Of a stretch of DNA of 64,000 nucleotides, positions 1-9,894 are shown one piece after another. Both the position numbers and the translations under genes were made by a program. The stretch comes from Methanoregula sp. (GTDB taxonomy: Archaea; Halobacteriota; Methanomicrobia; Methanomicrobiales; Methanospirillaceae). The notes under the pieces were generated by a model, which ran no database searches, was not told the DNA's origin, and was given only the letters and a program-made list of their open reading frames with translations. How positions within the stretch are numbered: the stretch's first letter is position 1; each line of letters starts with the position of its first letter. The DNA lies in NCBI RefSeq assembly GCF_028712425.1, contig NZ_JAQTQD010000009.1:1-64000 (forward strand), read 5' to 3'.

Positions 1-169
1 CGATCTTTTATTTGTCTCCTTACTAGTTGAGCACACATCTTGGTATGGAGACAATGTACCTTAGATCTTTTGGTCATTCGCCGTTCTCTTTTCTCTCGTT
101 CAAAGCATTTCTACAGAGCAAAATTTTGTAACCAAGCTTGGCAATTATAATTTTTCAAAACAGGATCAG

Positions 170-2008
170 ATGAGAATAATTCAAGCTCTCAATAGCAGAA
201 AATCAATCGAATCGCTGGTCTTAAATAAAGAACGAGAGCTACAGCAAAAATCCCTCATTATCAGAGATCAACGAAAAGAAATCCGGATGACAGAAGCATT
301 TTCTCTTAAGGCAAAAGATCCAAACAGCAGGATACCAGAGGGGGGTATTGTGAAATTCTCTTCTGATGGAATTACACGGGTTTTTAACGCCCAAGGCGAA
401 CAGATTCTTGACGTGAGGGATAGCAATGCTCAGATGGTGATGACACCCTCTGGAAAAATGATTCCCGCGACTCATGTGTTTTCAGTGCCTGAGGACGTCA
501 TCGTGTATAACTCAGGAAATCGTGATTACTATATCCGGGATGAAAAAATCCTGTTCATCAAGGATTTTGGGGACGAAAAGGACGGAGATTTGGTTAATAA
601 AATCCAAGGTTTGCCCGGACCGTTAGGGAATACCTGGGTAGCATATGCAGAAAGCGATTCAATCACGAATCCGGCTATTCTTACATCCCAATTGGTTGTC
701 CCTCATAGTCCGTCAACTTCTGTAAATATCTTATTCAATGGCCTGCAACCAGAGGATGGATCGTATATCGTTCAGCCTGTTGTTGCATTTAATTATAATC
801 AACATAATGGTAATGGATTACGGTGGCAAAACCAATGGACCGGCGCTTCATGGTTATGCGATGAATCTGTTACATGTGATCACGGAGATCCAGTTCTTGC
901 TGTTAATGAGGGGGATACTATTAATGGTGCTGTTGGTCGAGTCCCTCTTCCGGGACCAATTCCTGATTTATGGGTAATTACAACTACCGATATCACGTCA
1001 GGACAATCCACAACATATCTGAAATTCTATAAAACTACCAGTCCGAGCCAGGTTGTCACTACTTATGAGATAATTGAGGGTTACTTAGATCGGCTTAAAA
1101 TATCCGATACACCTTTTACAAATATTGTGGCAAGAGATACCTCATTTAATTCAATCCCACTTACAATGCACGGGCAGTACCATCTCCTTGATCACCCTCA
1201 TTTGACAGGGCTGTACGTTGATACTTCTCAGTCACCATCAAAAATTACAATTTTTACTGACTATTCATTTTCAATTACCACAACTACTGAAGGAAATGGT
1301 GAAATAAAACCAACAGAAGGAGAAATTATTCCTTCTGGGATTTACTCAATAAAAACAAATGAGGATAAAGAATTTACAATAACTCCAAATTCCGGATACA
1401 TAATCGATAATGTCCTTGTAGACGGACAATCAAAAGGGCCTCTATCCACATACTCATTTAGACTTGTAAATCCTGAAGATATGAAAGACCATACAATCTC
1501 CGCTATCTTCAAGGAGAAGACCCTCCCCGCCATCGTCCCGCTCTGCCAGGCCGGCGAAGCATTTGATGCAACCCTCTATCCACAAGGCTGGCCGCAGTCC
1601 GATCCAATGACATTCACCTGCGACTGGGACGGCAACGGACGGGTGTACGTATCCGGCAGCAGTTCGGAGCTCATCGGTACGCATGCCGATGACGGGTTCA
1701 CAGTTGATACACCAAATGGAATCCAGTTCGATGCCGAAGGCCATTACGCACATCAGCATGCGCCGTTGGATATTACCGAGGGCATGAACAGTGGATCAAA
1801 CACCCTTACCCTCATTGTCAGGAATTATATGGGATTATCCATGAGTTACGGATCTTCAACCGGAATTGGAACCGATCAAGTACCGTATATCGTTGAGATT
1901 AATGATCCGTCAATGGCGGCTACAATGCGTTCAATCGTGTCAACGACACCGCAATTCACCCCGAACAGTACCTCACTTGAAGGAGCCGCATTTACGGAAA
2001 ACGCATGA
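170..2008 (+). CDS. Hypothetical protein, InlB B-repeat-like segment in the middle
   Basis: 612-aa ORF, AT-rich 5' two thirds; segment FSITTTTEGNGEIKPTEGEIIPSG...YIIDNVLVDGQSKG resembles Listeria-Bacteroides (InlB B) repeats. Confidence 0.6.
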   Translation: MRIIQALNSRKSIESLVLNKERELQQKSLIIRDQRKEIRMTEAFSLKAKDPNSRIPEGGIVKFSSDGITRVFNAQGEQILDVRDSNAQMVMTPSGKMIPATHVFSVPEDVIVYNSGNRDYYIRDEKILFIKDFGDEKDGDLVNKIQGLPGPLGNTWVAYAESDSITNPAILTSQLVVPHSPSTSVNILFNGLQPEDGSYIVQPVVAFNYNQHNGNGLRWQNQWTGASWLCDESVTCDHGDPVLAVNEGDTINGAVGRVPLPGPIPDLWVITTTDITSGQSTTYLKFYKTTSPSQVVTTYEIIEGYLDRLKISDTPFTNIVARDTSFNSIPLTMHGQYHLLDHPHLTGLYVDTSQSPSKITIFTDYSFSITTTTEGNGEIKPTEGEIIPSGIYSIKTNEDKEFTITPNSGYIIDNVLVDGQSKGPLSTYSFRLVNPEDMKDHTISAIFKEKTLPAIVPLCQAGEAFDATLYPQGWPQSDPMTFTCDWDGNGRVYVSGSSSELIGTHADDGFTVDTPNGIQFDAEGHYAHQHAPLDITEGMNSGSNTLTLIVRNYMGLSMSYGSSTGIGTDQVPYIVEINDPSMAATMRSIVSTTPQFTPNSTSLEGAAFTENA

Positions 2009-2097
2009 ACGGCATAATGATTGGTGGAGACAAAAATCTTTTTTCGTCATTTTTTATGAACACCCTTGGGGCAATGGTGAAATCGCCCCTCAAGATC

Positions 2098-2166
2098 TCA
2101 CGTCCCAAAACTCCCGAGCTTAACCTGGATCGTCGAGTCAACGAAATCGATCCTTCAGTGCAGGCC
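2098..2166 (-). pseudogene. Decayed duplicate of the purF 3' end
   Basis: Minus strand reads IDFVDSTIQVKLGSFGT*, matching the purF C-terminus VDFVDATYQTKLGSYEA*; nucleotide similarity to 2250-2312. Confidence 0.7.
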
Positions 2167-2249
2167 TTTAACTACCATTATTCAGGATTATCTTCGATTT
2201 TTTCAAGATTGTTACAAGTCCAATAGCTGCCGAAAGTGATTACGAAAAG

Positions 2250-3671
2250 TCACGCCTCATAACTCCCGAGCTTGGTCTGGTACGTAGCGTCCACGAAATC
2301 CACGTTGCAGGTCTTCGCCTGCTCGCCTTCGATAGGGAGCGGGTAACAACCGGTCAGGCAGCCAAGGCAGAGGTTCTCGCCGTCGAGCCCGGTCGCCCTG
2401 ATCAGGCCCTCGAGCGAGATGTGGTGGAGGGTGGTTGCGGTGATGCTCTTCCTCACTTCCTCCTCGGTCCGGTTGTGGGCGATGAGCTCTTCCCGCGTGG
2501 GGAAGTCCGTGCCAAGGTAACAGGGAGCCTTGATGGCAGGCGAGCCGACCCGCATATGGATCTCCCGTGCACCGGCATCCCTGACAATGCCGATGATCCG
2601 CTTCGATGTCGTGCCCCGGACAATGCTGTCATCGACAAGGACAACCGACTTGTCTTTTAGGTGCGCCCGGATCGGGTTGAGTTTCATCCGCACTGCCCGC
2701 TCACGTTCCTTCTGCGTAGGCATGATGAAGGTCCTCCCGATGTACCGGTTCTTCATCATGCACTCGACGAACGGTATCTTCGAGCCCTCGGCATACCCGA
2801 TCGCGTGTGCGGTCCCGGAGTCGGGGACCGAGGATACCGAGTCCGCTTTCACCGGGTCCTCTTCATACAGGGTTTTTCCGATCCTGCGCCGCACATCGTA
2901 CACCAGCACACCGTCGATGATCGAGTCGGCCCGGGCAAAGTAGATGTACTCAAAGACGCAGTGCGCACAACGACCGGCCACTGCCACCTGCATGCACCGG
3001 ATCCCCTCCGGATCGATCCGGATGAGCTCCCCGGGTTTTATATCCCGGAGAAACTTTGCGGAAAGGGCATCCATGGCAACGCTCTCGGAGGCAAGCATGT
3101 ACCCGTTCTCGGTCTTCCCGATGCCGATGGGCTTGATCCCGAGCGGGTCGCGGAAGCCGTACAGGATCCCGTCGATCATGATGATAGTGGCGTACGACCC
3201 CACGAGCTTGTGCATGCAGGTCCTGACCGCGTCCTCGACCGACCCTGAGTTGCTCAGGGCGTTGATTAAGATCTTTGCGATGATCTCCGTGTCTGTGGTG
3301 GTGATGAAGATCTGGCCCGAACGTTCATACCCGGCCCGGAGCTCGCTTGTATTGATCAGGTTCCCGTTGTGGGCAATGGAGATGAAATGATCCTGGAACC
3401 GGAAGTTCAGGGGCTGGATATTTTCCGGAAGGTTCTGACCTGTTGTCGGGTACCGGACATGACCGATCCCGGTCGTCCCTTTCAGGTCATTTAAAACAGG
3501 AGGAGAAAAGATCTCGGCAACCAGACCGTTTCCCTTGAATTTATGGAGGCTGGTGCCGTCAAACGTGGAGATCCCGGCGCTCTCCTGCCCGCGGTGCTGG
3601 AGAGCATACAGGGCATAATAGAGCTGGATTGAGACACCGCCAGCATCCACGATGCCAACGATTCCACACAT
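2250..3671 (-). CDS. purF: Amidophosphoribosyltransferase
   Basis: MCGIVGIVD N-terminal Ntn amidotransferase start; PRTase motif VVLVDDSIVRGTT; full length 473 aa. Confidence 0.97.
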   Translation of the reverse strand: MCGIVGIVDAGGVSIQLYYALYALQHRGQESAGISTFDGTSLHKFKGNGLVAEIFSPPVLNDLKGTTGIGHVRYPTTGQNLPENIQPLNFRFQDHFISIAHNGNLINTSELRAGYERSGQIFITTTDTEIIAKILINALSNSGSVEDAVRTCMHKLVGSYATIIMIDGILYGFRDPLGIKPIGIGKTENGYMLASESVAMDALSAKFLRDIKPGELIRIDPEGIRCMQVAVAGRCAHCVFEYIYFARADSIIDGVLVYDVRRRIGKTLYEEDPVKADSVSSVPDSGTAHAIGYAEGSKIPFVECMMKNRYIGRTFIMPTQKERERAVRMKLNPIRAHLKDKSVVLVDDSIVRGTTSKRIIGIVRDAGAREIHMRVGSPAIKAPCYLGTDFPTREELIAHNRTEEEVRKSITATTLHHISLEGLIRATGLDGENLCLGCLTGCYPLPIEGEQAKTCNVDFVDATYQTKLGSYEA

Positions 3672-3683
3672 GGTACAACCCTG

Positions 3684-3866
3684 TTAATGCGTCGGGATTT
3701 TTGGTTTTTTCGTATCCCACTTGTGGCTTGTGATCTTCGTGCTCTTGCCAAAGCCGCAGGAAGAGCAGACTTTCTTGTTGGCGTGGAACGAGATCTTCCC
3801 GCAGCGCCGGCAGGCGATGTGAGTGAACTTGTTCCGCTTACCCATTGATGGAGTGCCTTTTGACAT
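3684..3866 (-). CDS. rpl37e: 50S ribosomal protein L37e
   Basis: [43 protein letters not shown], characteristic zinc-ribbon L37e. Confidence 0.96.
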   Translation of the reverse strand: MSKGTPSMGKRNKFTHIACRRCGKISFHANKKVCSSCGFGKSTKITSHKWDTKKPKIPTH

Positions 3867-3877
3867 GTCGTTTCACC

Positions 3878-4117
<240 letters not shown>

Positions 4118-4285
4118 TTACCATCGCTCTGGAGTAATATATGTGTGCGAGCGGATCACTTAAACATACCGTAGATCCCAGCATAGCAATAAAATTTCCT
4201 GCGCTGGCGTCCCCGGGCAGAGGTACGAAAAACGGCCGGTATGCAAATTTTTTTCATGCCTCCGCTCTGAATGATGTGCAGAACG

Positions 4286-4783
4286 ATGAAAAAAATTGTC
4301 GTAAAGAAACGCCACTCGATCCGTAAGAGCCAGGCGCAGGATCTGCTCGCCCGCTTATCGGAGCAGATCGGCCCTTCGGCAAAGCTGTTCAGCGCCGATA
4401 TGATCGAAGTCCTCGAGACCACGGCGAATGTCTCGCTCTACATGGTGAACAAGAAGCCGGTGCTGATGGCAACGGATGCGTGGGTCTTTCCTACGCTCAA
4501 AGGGGCGGTGCAGTACCCGTTCCCCGAGCGCCGTGTTGTTGTGGATGCCGGCGCAATCCCGTACGTGGTGAACGGTGCCGACATCATGCGCCCGGGGATC
4601 GTCTCGTGCACGGACGACGTGAAGGAAGGCATGCCGGTCCAGATCGTGGACGAGCGGCACGGTAAGGCGCTGGCCATCGGAATTGCCCTCTTTGATGCGC
4701 CCGGGTTGCGTGCAGCAACGACAGGAAAGATGGTGAAAAAGTTCCACCACGTCGGTGACGAGATCTGGAACATGGAAATATGA
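4286..4783 (+). CDS. PUA domain RNA-binding protein (MCT-1/Tma20-like)
   Basis: MKKIVVKKRHSIRKS... with C-terminal PUA fold (VVVDAGAIPYVVNGADIMRPGI); internal ATG preferred over the 4271 start. Confidence 0.85.
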   Translation: MKKIVVKKRHSIRKSQAQDLLARLSEQIGPSAKLFSADMIEVLETTANVSLYMVNKKPVLMATDAWVFPTLKGAVQYPFPERRVVVDAGAIPYVVNGADIMRPGIVSCTDDVKEGMPVQIVDERHGKALAIGIALFDAPGLRAATTGKMVKKFHHVGDEIWNMEI

Positions 4784-4906
4784 GCCGGATCAGGATCCGG
4801 CGGGCCTGCGGAAAAACGGCCGATTTGCTCTTTTTTTCCCAAAAAATCCCTTACCGGCGGGCTCTGAATAGATACTATTAAATAAATTCCTTCATTAAGT
4901 TTTTTT

Positions 4907-5269
4907 ATGGTTAAGATCATAGACACCCTCCTTGGAAAAAGCGCCTCCCACGCGGACGACGAATACATGGAACTGGACCTTGCGTCGTACGAGGAACACG
5001 GCAGCGGTCCGGCCCTTCTTGTGAAGATTGCAACGATCAGCGACCTCAAGGACACGCCCCGTGTCAAGGATGAAGTCTACTCCGGTAACATTGTCATCGT
5101 GGACATCTCCCGGCTGAAGATGGACAAGATCTCGTACGAGCGTGTCTTAAAAGACTTAAAGGAAGTTGCAAAGGACGTCAACGGGGATATCATCGGCCTT
5201 GGCGACCAGCGCTATGTTGTCTTAACGCCCATGTCGGTGAAGATCTCCCGCGACAAGATCGGTGGATAA
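4907..5269 (+). CDS. sepF: Cell division protein SepF (archaeal)
   Basis: MVKIIDTLLGK...DYMELDL-like N-terminal amphipathic region and SepF core VYSGNIVIVDISRLK...GDIIGLGDQRYVVLTP. Confidence 0.85.
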   Translation: MVKIIDTLLGKSASHADDEYMELDLASYEEHGSGPALLVKIATISDLKDTPRVKDEVYSGNIVIVDISRLKMDKISYERVLKDLKEVAKDVNGDIIGLGDQRYVVLTPMSVKISRDKIGG

Positions 5270-5798
5270 TCGCGTGGAGAGAAAAGTCCCGGGACCGTGT
5301 CCAAGCTGCAATACTGAAATCGATTATCTCTACAAGACAGAGAATATTCCCTATTTTTCCGATATCCTCATCATCTCCGCCATCTGCCCGTCCTGCGGGT
5401 ACAGGTTCGTGGATACCCAGCTCCTGAAGCACGGCGAGCCGGCACGGTACACGCTCGCCGTGGAGAAGGAAGACGACCTCGCAGTCCGCGTTGTGAGGAG
5501 CATGAGCGCCAGCATCGAGATCCCCGAGCTTGGCGTCCGCATCGACCCCGGCCCCCAGTGCCAGGGATTTGTCTCGAACGTTGAGGGCGTGCTCGACCGG
5601 ATCGAGGAGGTTGTCAAGGGCGCTTTGAGATGGGGAACCGATGTGGAGAAGGAGAACGCTGCGGAGCTTCTCGCGGATATTGCCCGGGTGAAGGCCGGGC
5701 TGTACCCGATTACGTTGATCATTGAGGACCCGGGCGGGAACAGCGGGATCGAGAGCGAGCGGGTGACAAAGGAGAAGTACGAGCCGGAAGAGGAATAG
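5262..5798 (+). CDS. ZPR1 zinc-finger domain protein
   Basis: CPSCNTEIDYLYKTENIPYFSDILIISAICPSCGYR, ZPR1-type Cys4 zinc finger; overlaps the sepF end. Confidence 0.85.
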   Translation: MDNRVERKVPGPCPSCNTEIDYLYKTENIPYFSDILIISAICPSCGYRFVDTQLLKHGEPARYTLAVEKEDDLAVRVVRSMSASIEIPELGVRIDPGPQCQGFVSNVEGVLDRIEEVVKGALRWGTDVEKENAAELLADIARVKAGLYPITLIIEDPGGNSGIESERVTKEKYEPEEE

Positions 5799-5907
5799 TC
5801 TTTCAACTTTTTTTGATTTTTTTAAATCGCACACTGTATTCTGTGCGTTTTTTCATAGTTTCAGGGCCCTTACTTGACTATAAAAGCGATAATTCAAGGC
5901 ACCATTA

Positions 5908-6615
5908 ATGTATATTGATACTGGAATAATTCCTATGAAATTGGCTCAACAAGTACTGTACGCAATTGATGATGCAGGGGCGAACAAGTTTGAGTCTGCT
6001 TTACTACACGCATGCATAGCAATTGACACAACCTCAAAACGACTTACTCTCGCAAAAACAAAGGTTCGGGATAGATATGTTGCTTGTCTTCGTAACTACT
6101 ATTGGATTTTGGAGCCAATGCTCGGACCAGGAATTAATTTGGTCGAAACAAAATTTGAAAACATACAATCGAAAAATAATTGTTCGCCCGACTTAGCTGA
6201 GATTATTTACGAAATTTTCCGTTGCTCCCATGCTCATGGTGATGAAGTTCCTATTGCGTTTTCTGTTACCCCAACTACAGATTCTGAATGTTCCAGATGG
6301 ATTTTGGGAAATGGAGAAATACATATGCCGGATCGGATAATATGGGCTCTTCTTTCAGTAGCTGTTTTTTCGAGGGTCAACGCAAGTGAAAAGTCTGACG
6401 GAAATTATTATCTCTCGCTTGGCGATCACCGCTTTCTTCTTCGTGAATGGTGGGGGCGAGAAGATGATTTTCGCGTTATTGCCGCCCAATATAATCAGAC
6501 AAGAGTCACGCTTGACAAACTCGGTAGATTAGAAAAAGGTAATGAAAATCCTGCGCTCGACAAGACTATGAATTTAGAAATAATCCAGCCTTATGCCACA
6601 CAAAGGCGCACTTAA
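5908..6615 (+). CDS. Hypothetical protein, possible HEPN-like motif
   Basis: 235-aa AT-rich ORF, mostly helical composition, RCSHAH (R-x4-H) motif. Confidence 0.6.
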   Translation: MYIDTGIIPMKLAQQVLYAIDDAGANKFESALLHACIAIDTTSKRLTLAKTKVRDRYVACLRNYYWILEPMLGPGINLVETKFENIQSKNNCSPDLAEIIYEIFRCSHAHGDEVPIAFSVTPTTDSECSRWILGNGEIHMPDRIIWALLSVAVFSRVNASEKSDGNYYLSLGDHRFLLREWWGREDDFRVIAAQYNQTRVTLDKLGRLEKGNENPALDKTMNLEIIQPYATQRRT

Positions 6616-6707
6616 GCACTATCCTTGGTAATGCAATTCCCACTTGCGATATCTCGTAATACCCTCCTATATTTTTCCTCCGGGTAATACGTCATCATCG
6701 CCTCACA

Positions 6708-6753
6708 GGGGATGCCCACGCGGCGGGGGCAGAGCCCCCAAGAGCGTCAAACC
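6708..6753 (+). repeat. 46-bp direct repeat, copy 1
   Basis: ggggatgcccacgcggcgggggcagagcccccaagagcgtcaaacc; 45/46 identical to 7792-7837; contains hairpin gggggc/gccccc. Confidence 0.9.
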
Positions 6754-6952
6754 AATTCTAAAAAAATTTCCAGACCGGCGGTTCTCATTATTAATCTAAC
6801 CTCATCAATCTTGCAAATATAAATAATACTGTATCTTACAATAACAATGGAAATTTTCCGGCACATTCACATCGTCACGCCGCTATTCCCAGAACACCAC
6901 TCAAAGAGCACCTGCCCATGATCACCAGCACAAATCACCAAACGGATCATTC

Positions 6953-7378
6953 ATGAAACGCGGCCGGCCATCCACAACCGGAATCAACGATGCCGTTGCC
7001 ATCGCAAAGAAACGCGGCTGCGTGATGAGAGTAACGTACTCTTCCGACAGCGTCTGCGATTTTTTTATCCGGACCGTAACGCACGTGACCTTTGTCCGGC
7101 TCATTCGTATTGAAAAGATCATTGCGCCCGCGAGCGAGATCGAGCACAAGTACCGCGAGATCATTGCCGAGCTCCGGCTGTTCCCACAATCACTGCAGAT
7201 TAAAAGGGAGCTCTGGGTCTACAACAAGTACGGAACGTATCGTTTCTTCCGGCTGACTGATGATGGTCTGGAAGAGAGCCAGCAGAGTGGGGAGCCGGCC
7301 AAAAACGGCGAACCAGAACCCGATGCTAAGCCAGAAGGGGGGAACAATAAGGAAACCCCTGCGACGCCTCCGTCGTAG
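6953..7378 (+). CDS. Hypothetical protein
   Basis: 141-aa ORF with basic N-terminus and Pro/Glu-rich C-terminal tail, lying between two direct repeats. Confidence 0.55.
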   Translation: MKRGRPSTTGINDAVAIAKKRGCVMRVTYSSDSVCDFFIRTVTHVTFVRLIRIEKIIAPASEIEHKYREIIAELRLFPQSLQIKRELWVYNKYGTYRFFRLTDDGLEESQQSGEPAKNGEPEPDAKPEGGNNKETPATPPS

Positions 7379-7481
7379 ATAGTATTCTCCCCCCTGAAAA
7401 AACACCCTATCGGAGATGTTCCCCCGAAGATCCCGTATCGGGGATTCTACGTCGGAGAATTCTGACTCGACAAAACCCCTT

Positions 7482-7538
7482 AGGACTAAGTACCCCAAAA
7501 AGCAGGACTAAATCGCGAAAATACAGGACTAAGTACCC
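7482..7538 (+). repeat. Short direct repeats of aggactaagtacccc
   Basis: aggactaagtacccc at 7482-7496 and 7524-7538, with partial copy aggactaa at 7504-7511. Confidence 0.75.
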
Positions 7539-7791
7539 CCTTTTTCCATTTTTTACGTCGATAAAAAAAGACGCAAATAGCGCTAATACAGCCGCGAAAG
7601 TCGGGTCCGGACGGACTGGGGGATGTGGTTTTGGAAGAAACAGGGGGTCCGGATCGAGTCTGTCAACGGGAGAGACGCCCCCCCTTGCGCCATCCCGCCC
7701 CCATGGGGGCGTGGGCGCCGGTGATATCTCCGTATTACCTTCATGCGATCCACTCTGTTGTTGACAGGTAATGCAGAGGCATCGCCATGCG

Positions 7792-7837
7792 GGGGATGCC
7801 CACGCGGCGGGGGCGGAGCCCCCAAGAGCGTCAAACC
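7792..7837 (+). repeat. 46-bp direct repeat, copy 2
   Basis: ggggatgcccacgcggcgggggcggagcccccaagagcgtcaaacc; see 6708-6753. Confidence 0.9.
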
Positions 7838-8012
7838 TCTGTAAAATTTCAGAAAATTTTTCTTAACGAGTGATCATATTTTTTCTCAATCTTAATCGCA
7901 ATTTTTTTTTTAAAATTATTTTTGAAATGGAAATAATCTAATTATTCCAACCCGATCAAATCATCAATCTTCATCGTCCGGCAAACAATACAATCACACA
8001 AAGGAGTTCCCC

Positions 8013-8426
8013 ATGCCCCACCCCCTCACCTCAACCTGGCGCTGCCGGCTTGTCGGCGCCTTCCTGACCTGGCTCGTACCATTTGTCTGCGCCATCCCGT
8101 TCTACGGCCCGGATGGTCTCCTGATCGACCAGCAGCTCTTCAAGTCGCTGATGATCGTGGTCGGATCGATCACGGCAGCGATCCTGATCGTCCGGCTCTT
8201 CCGCACAATCGAGCGCAATTACATTCGCGAAGCGATCATTACCGGCATTGTCTGGCTGCTCGCCAACTGGGTGCTGGACCTTATTGTGCTCGTTGGCCTG
8301 CTGGGCATGACGCTGCCGGATTATGCTACGCAGATCGGGCTGCGGTATCTGGTGATCCCGGTGATGGTGATTGTGGCCGGGGTTGTGGCGGAGGAGACGG
8401 GGAAGGGAAAAACAGGAGATGTGTAA
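8013..8426 (+). CDS. Small integral membrane protein
   Basis: 137 aa with four hydrophobic helices. Confidence 0.7.
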   Translation: MPHPLTSTWRCRLVGAFLTWLVPFVCAIPFYGPDGLLIDQQLFKSLMIVVGSITAAILIVRLFRTIERNYIREAIITGIVWLLANWVLDLIVLVGLLGMTLPDYATQIGLRYLVIPVMVIVAGVVAEETGKGKTGDV

Positions 8427-8438
8427 GGTTTTACACAT
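8419..8438. terminator. Bidirectional hairpin between convergent genes
   Basis: atgtgtaa-ggtt-ttacacat, perfect 8-bp stem containing both stop codons, followed by t-rich sequence. Confidence 0.5.
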
Positions 8439-8946
8439 TTTTCGCGGTTTTATCCGACCCTCCCGCACCTTTCCTGCGGTACTCCTCCAGCGACTTCTTC
8501 ATCTCATTGATGACCGAACCTTTCATCTCTGTCTCAATCTCCGTCTTCCTCAATGCCCCGTAATGCAGGAGGAAGAGGAGCGCGATGAAGAGCACCGATA
8601 CTGCGATGATCGTCCAGGGATTGATCTCGAGGATACCCAGCAGAATGATCTCGCGTAACACGGAGACAATGCCGACTTCGATCATGATGTCAACAGCTAT
8701 CCGGTGTTCCCTGAGATAGATGATGAGGAGCCGGTAGATCTCGACCAGTACGAGGACATAGATGAGTTCCGCTGCAATTGCCCTGAACTCAAGGGGTTGC
8801 CAGAGGGATAATATCAGGCTTGCAATCACCTTCAGCATCAGGACGAAGAGCACAACGCAAATCCCAATAACGATAACGTCCTGGATATTCTCCAGCAATC
8901 GCCGGAAAATATCATGGATCCTTGTGTATAATACTTCCACGGCCAT
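8431..8946 (-). CDS. PsiE-family (phosphate-starvation-inducible-like) membrane protein
   Basis: 171 aa, four TM helices with IDIMIEVGIVSVLREIILLG-type PsiE core. Confidence 0.75.
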   Translation of the reverse strand: MAVEVLYTRIHDIFRRLLENIQDVIVIGICVVLFVLMLKVIASLILSLWQPLEFRAIAAELIYVLVLVEIYRLLIIYLREHRIAVDIMIEVGIVSVLREIILLGILEINPWTIIAVSVLFIALLFLLHYGALRKTEIETEMKGSVINEMKKSLEEYRRKGAGGSDKTAKNV

Positions 8947-9056
8947 AGCAAAAATTAAGGTTTTTTCAAAAAAATATTTGAATTTTACGGGGGAGAATAC
9001 CGCAGCCGGTTACAGACAGGACGGAAAGCAAACCAGGGAAAATCACTTAAAATTCA

Positions 9057-9195
9057 GATCTCTTTCTGGTACATCACCACGTCAAGGACCTTCCCGGACT
9101 TCTCCCGATATTTTTCAGGTGCGCACACTTCAAGAAGCCGGCCTTCTCCATCAGCCGGATGCTTATTGTATGAATGCATTACGATCGGGAGAGGC
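9057..9195 (-). pseudogene. Remnant of GNAT acetyltransferase C-terminus (copy A)
   Basis: Minus strand SIRLMEKAGFLKCAHLKNI..., 1-nt deletion, then GKVLDVVMYQKEI*; closely similar to 10239-10370. Confidence 0.7.
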
Positions 9196-9241
9196 GGTCA
9201 TATTCCGCCATGGCCACGATCGAAGAAAACAGTGCGAAAAA

Positions 9242-9820
9242 TTATTTCTGGTGGATCTGCCTGATGAACCACGCGATGTTCTCGCCCAGCTGTTTCATCG
9301 TGTCGATCCCTTCCTCATCGGACTCGACATCGCCGGGTTGTAAGCCCTTGGCATTGTTCCAGTACCGGGAGCCGGCACTGAACATGCCGCTGATGCCGAA
9401 GTAGTGGTTGATGCAGTCCACGGCGCAAACCGCCCCGGACCGGCGCTCGGCCGCGATACCGGCACCGACCTTCTGCCGGAACAGGTCGCCGTTCGCCTTG
9501 GCAACGAAAAACGCCCGGTCCATGAAGGCCTTGATCTCCGGTGTCACACCGGAGAAGTACGTGGGCGTCCCGATGATGATGGCATCGGCTTTTACCATCT
9601 TCGTGATGCACTCGTTCACCATGTCGTTGTCCTGGATGCACTGCCGGTCAGCGTTCTCGAAGCATTTCCCGCAGGCCGTGCAGGGCCGGACATTCGTCCC
9701 GCCGATCTGGACCAGTTCGGTTGTGATACCTTCCTTCTCGATGGCGTCCAGCGTGTGCCGGATCAGCCGGTACGTGTTCCCGTCCCTGTTGGGGCTACCA
9801 TTGAATGCGATGACGTTCAT
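9242..9820 (-). CDS. Flavodoxin-family protein (NADPH-dependent FMN reductase/iron-sulfur flavoprotein-like)
   Basis: MNVIAFNGSPNRDGNTYRLI...CTACGKCFENADRQCIQDND...IIIGTPTYFSGVTPEIKAFMDR. Confidence 0.85.
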   Translation of the reverse strand: MNVIAFNGSPNRDGNTYRLIRHTLDAIEKEGITTELVQIGGTNVRPCTACGKCFENADRQCIQDNDMVNECITKMVKADAIIIGTPTYFSGVTPEIKAFMDRAFFVAKANGDLFRQKVGAGIAAERRSGAVCAVDCINHYFGISGMFSAGSRYWNNAKGLQPGDVESDEEGIDTMKQLGENIAWFIRQIHQK

Positions 9821-9894
9821 TCTCGTGTCTCCTTCCTCTTCCGGTATAACATCGGTAGTCTGGATATTAGAGTAACCGGTTACCGTGATGGTAC

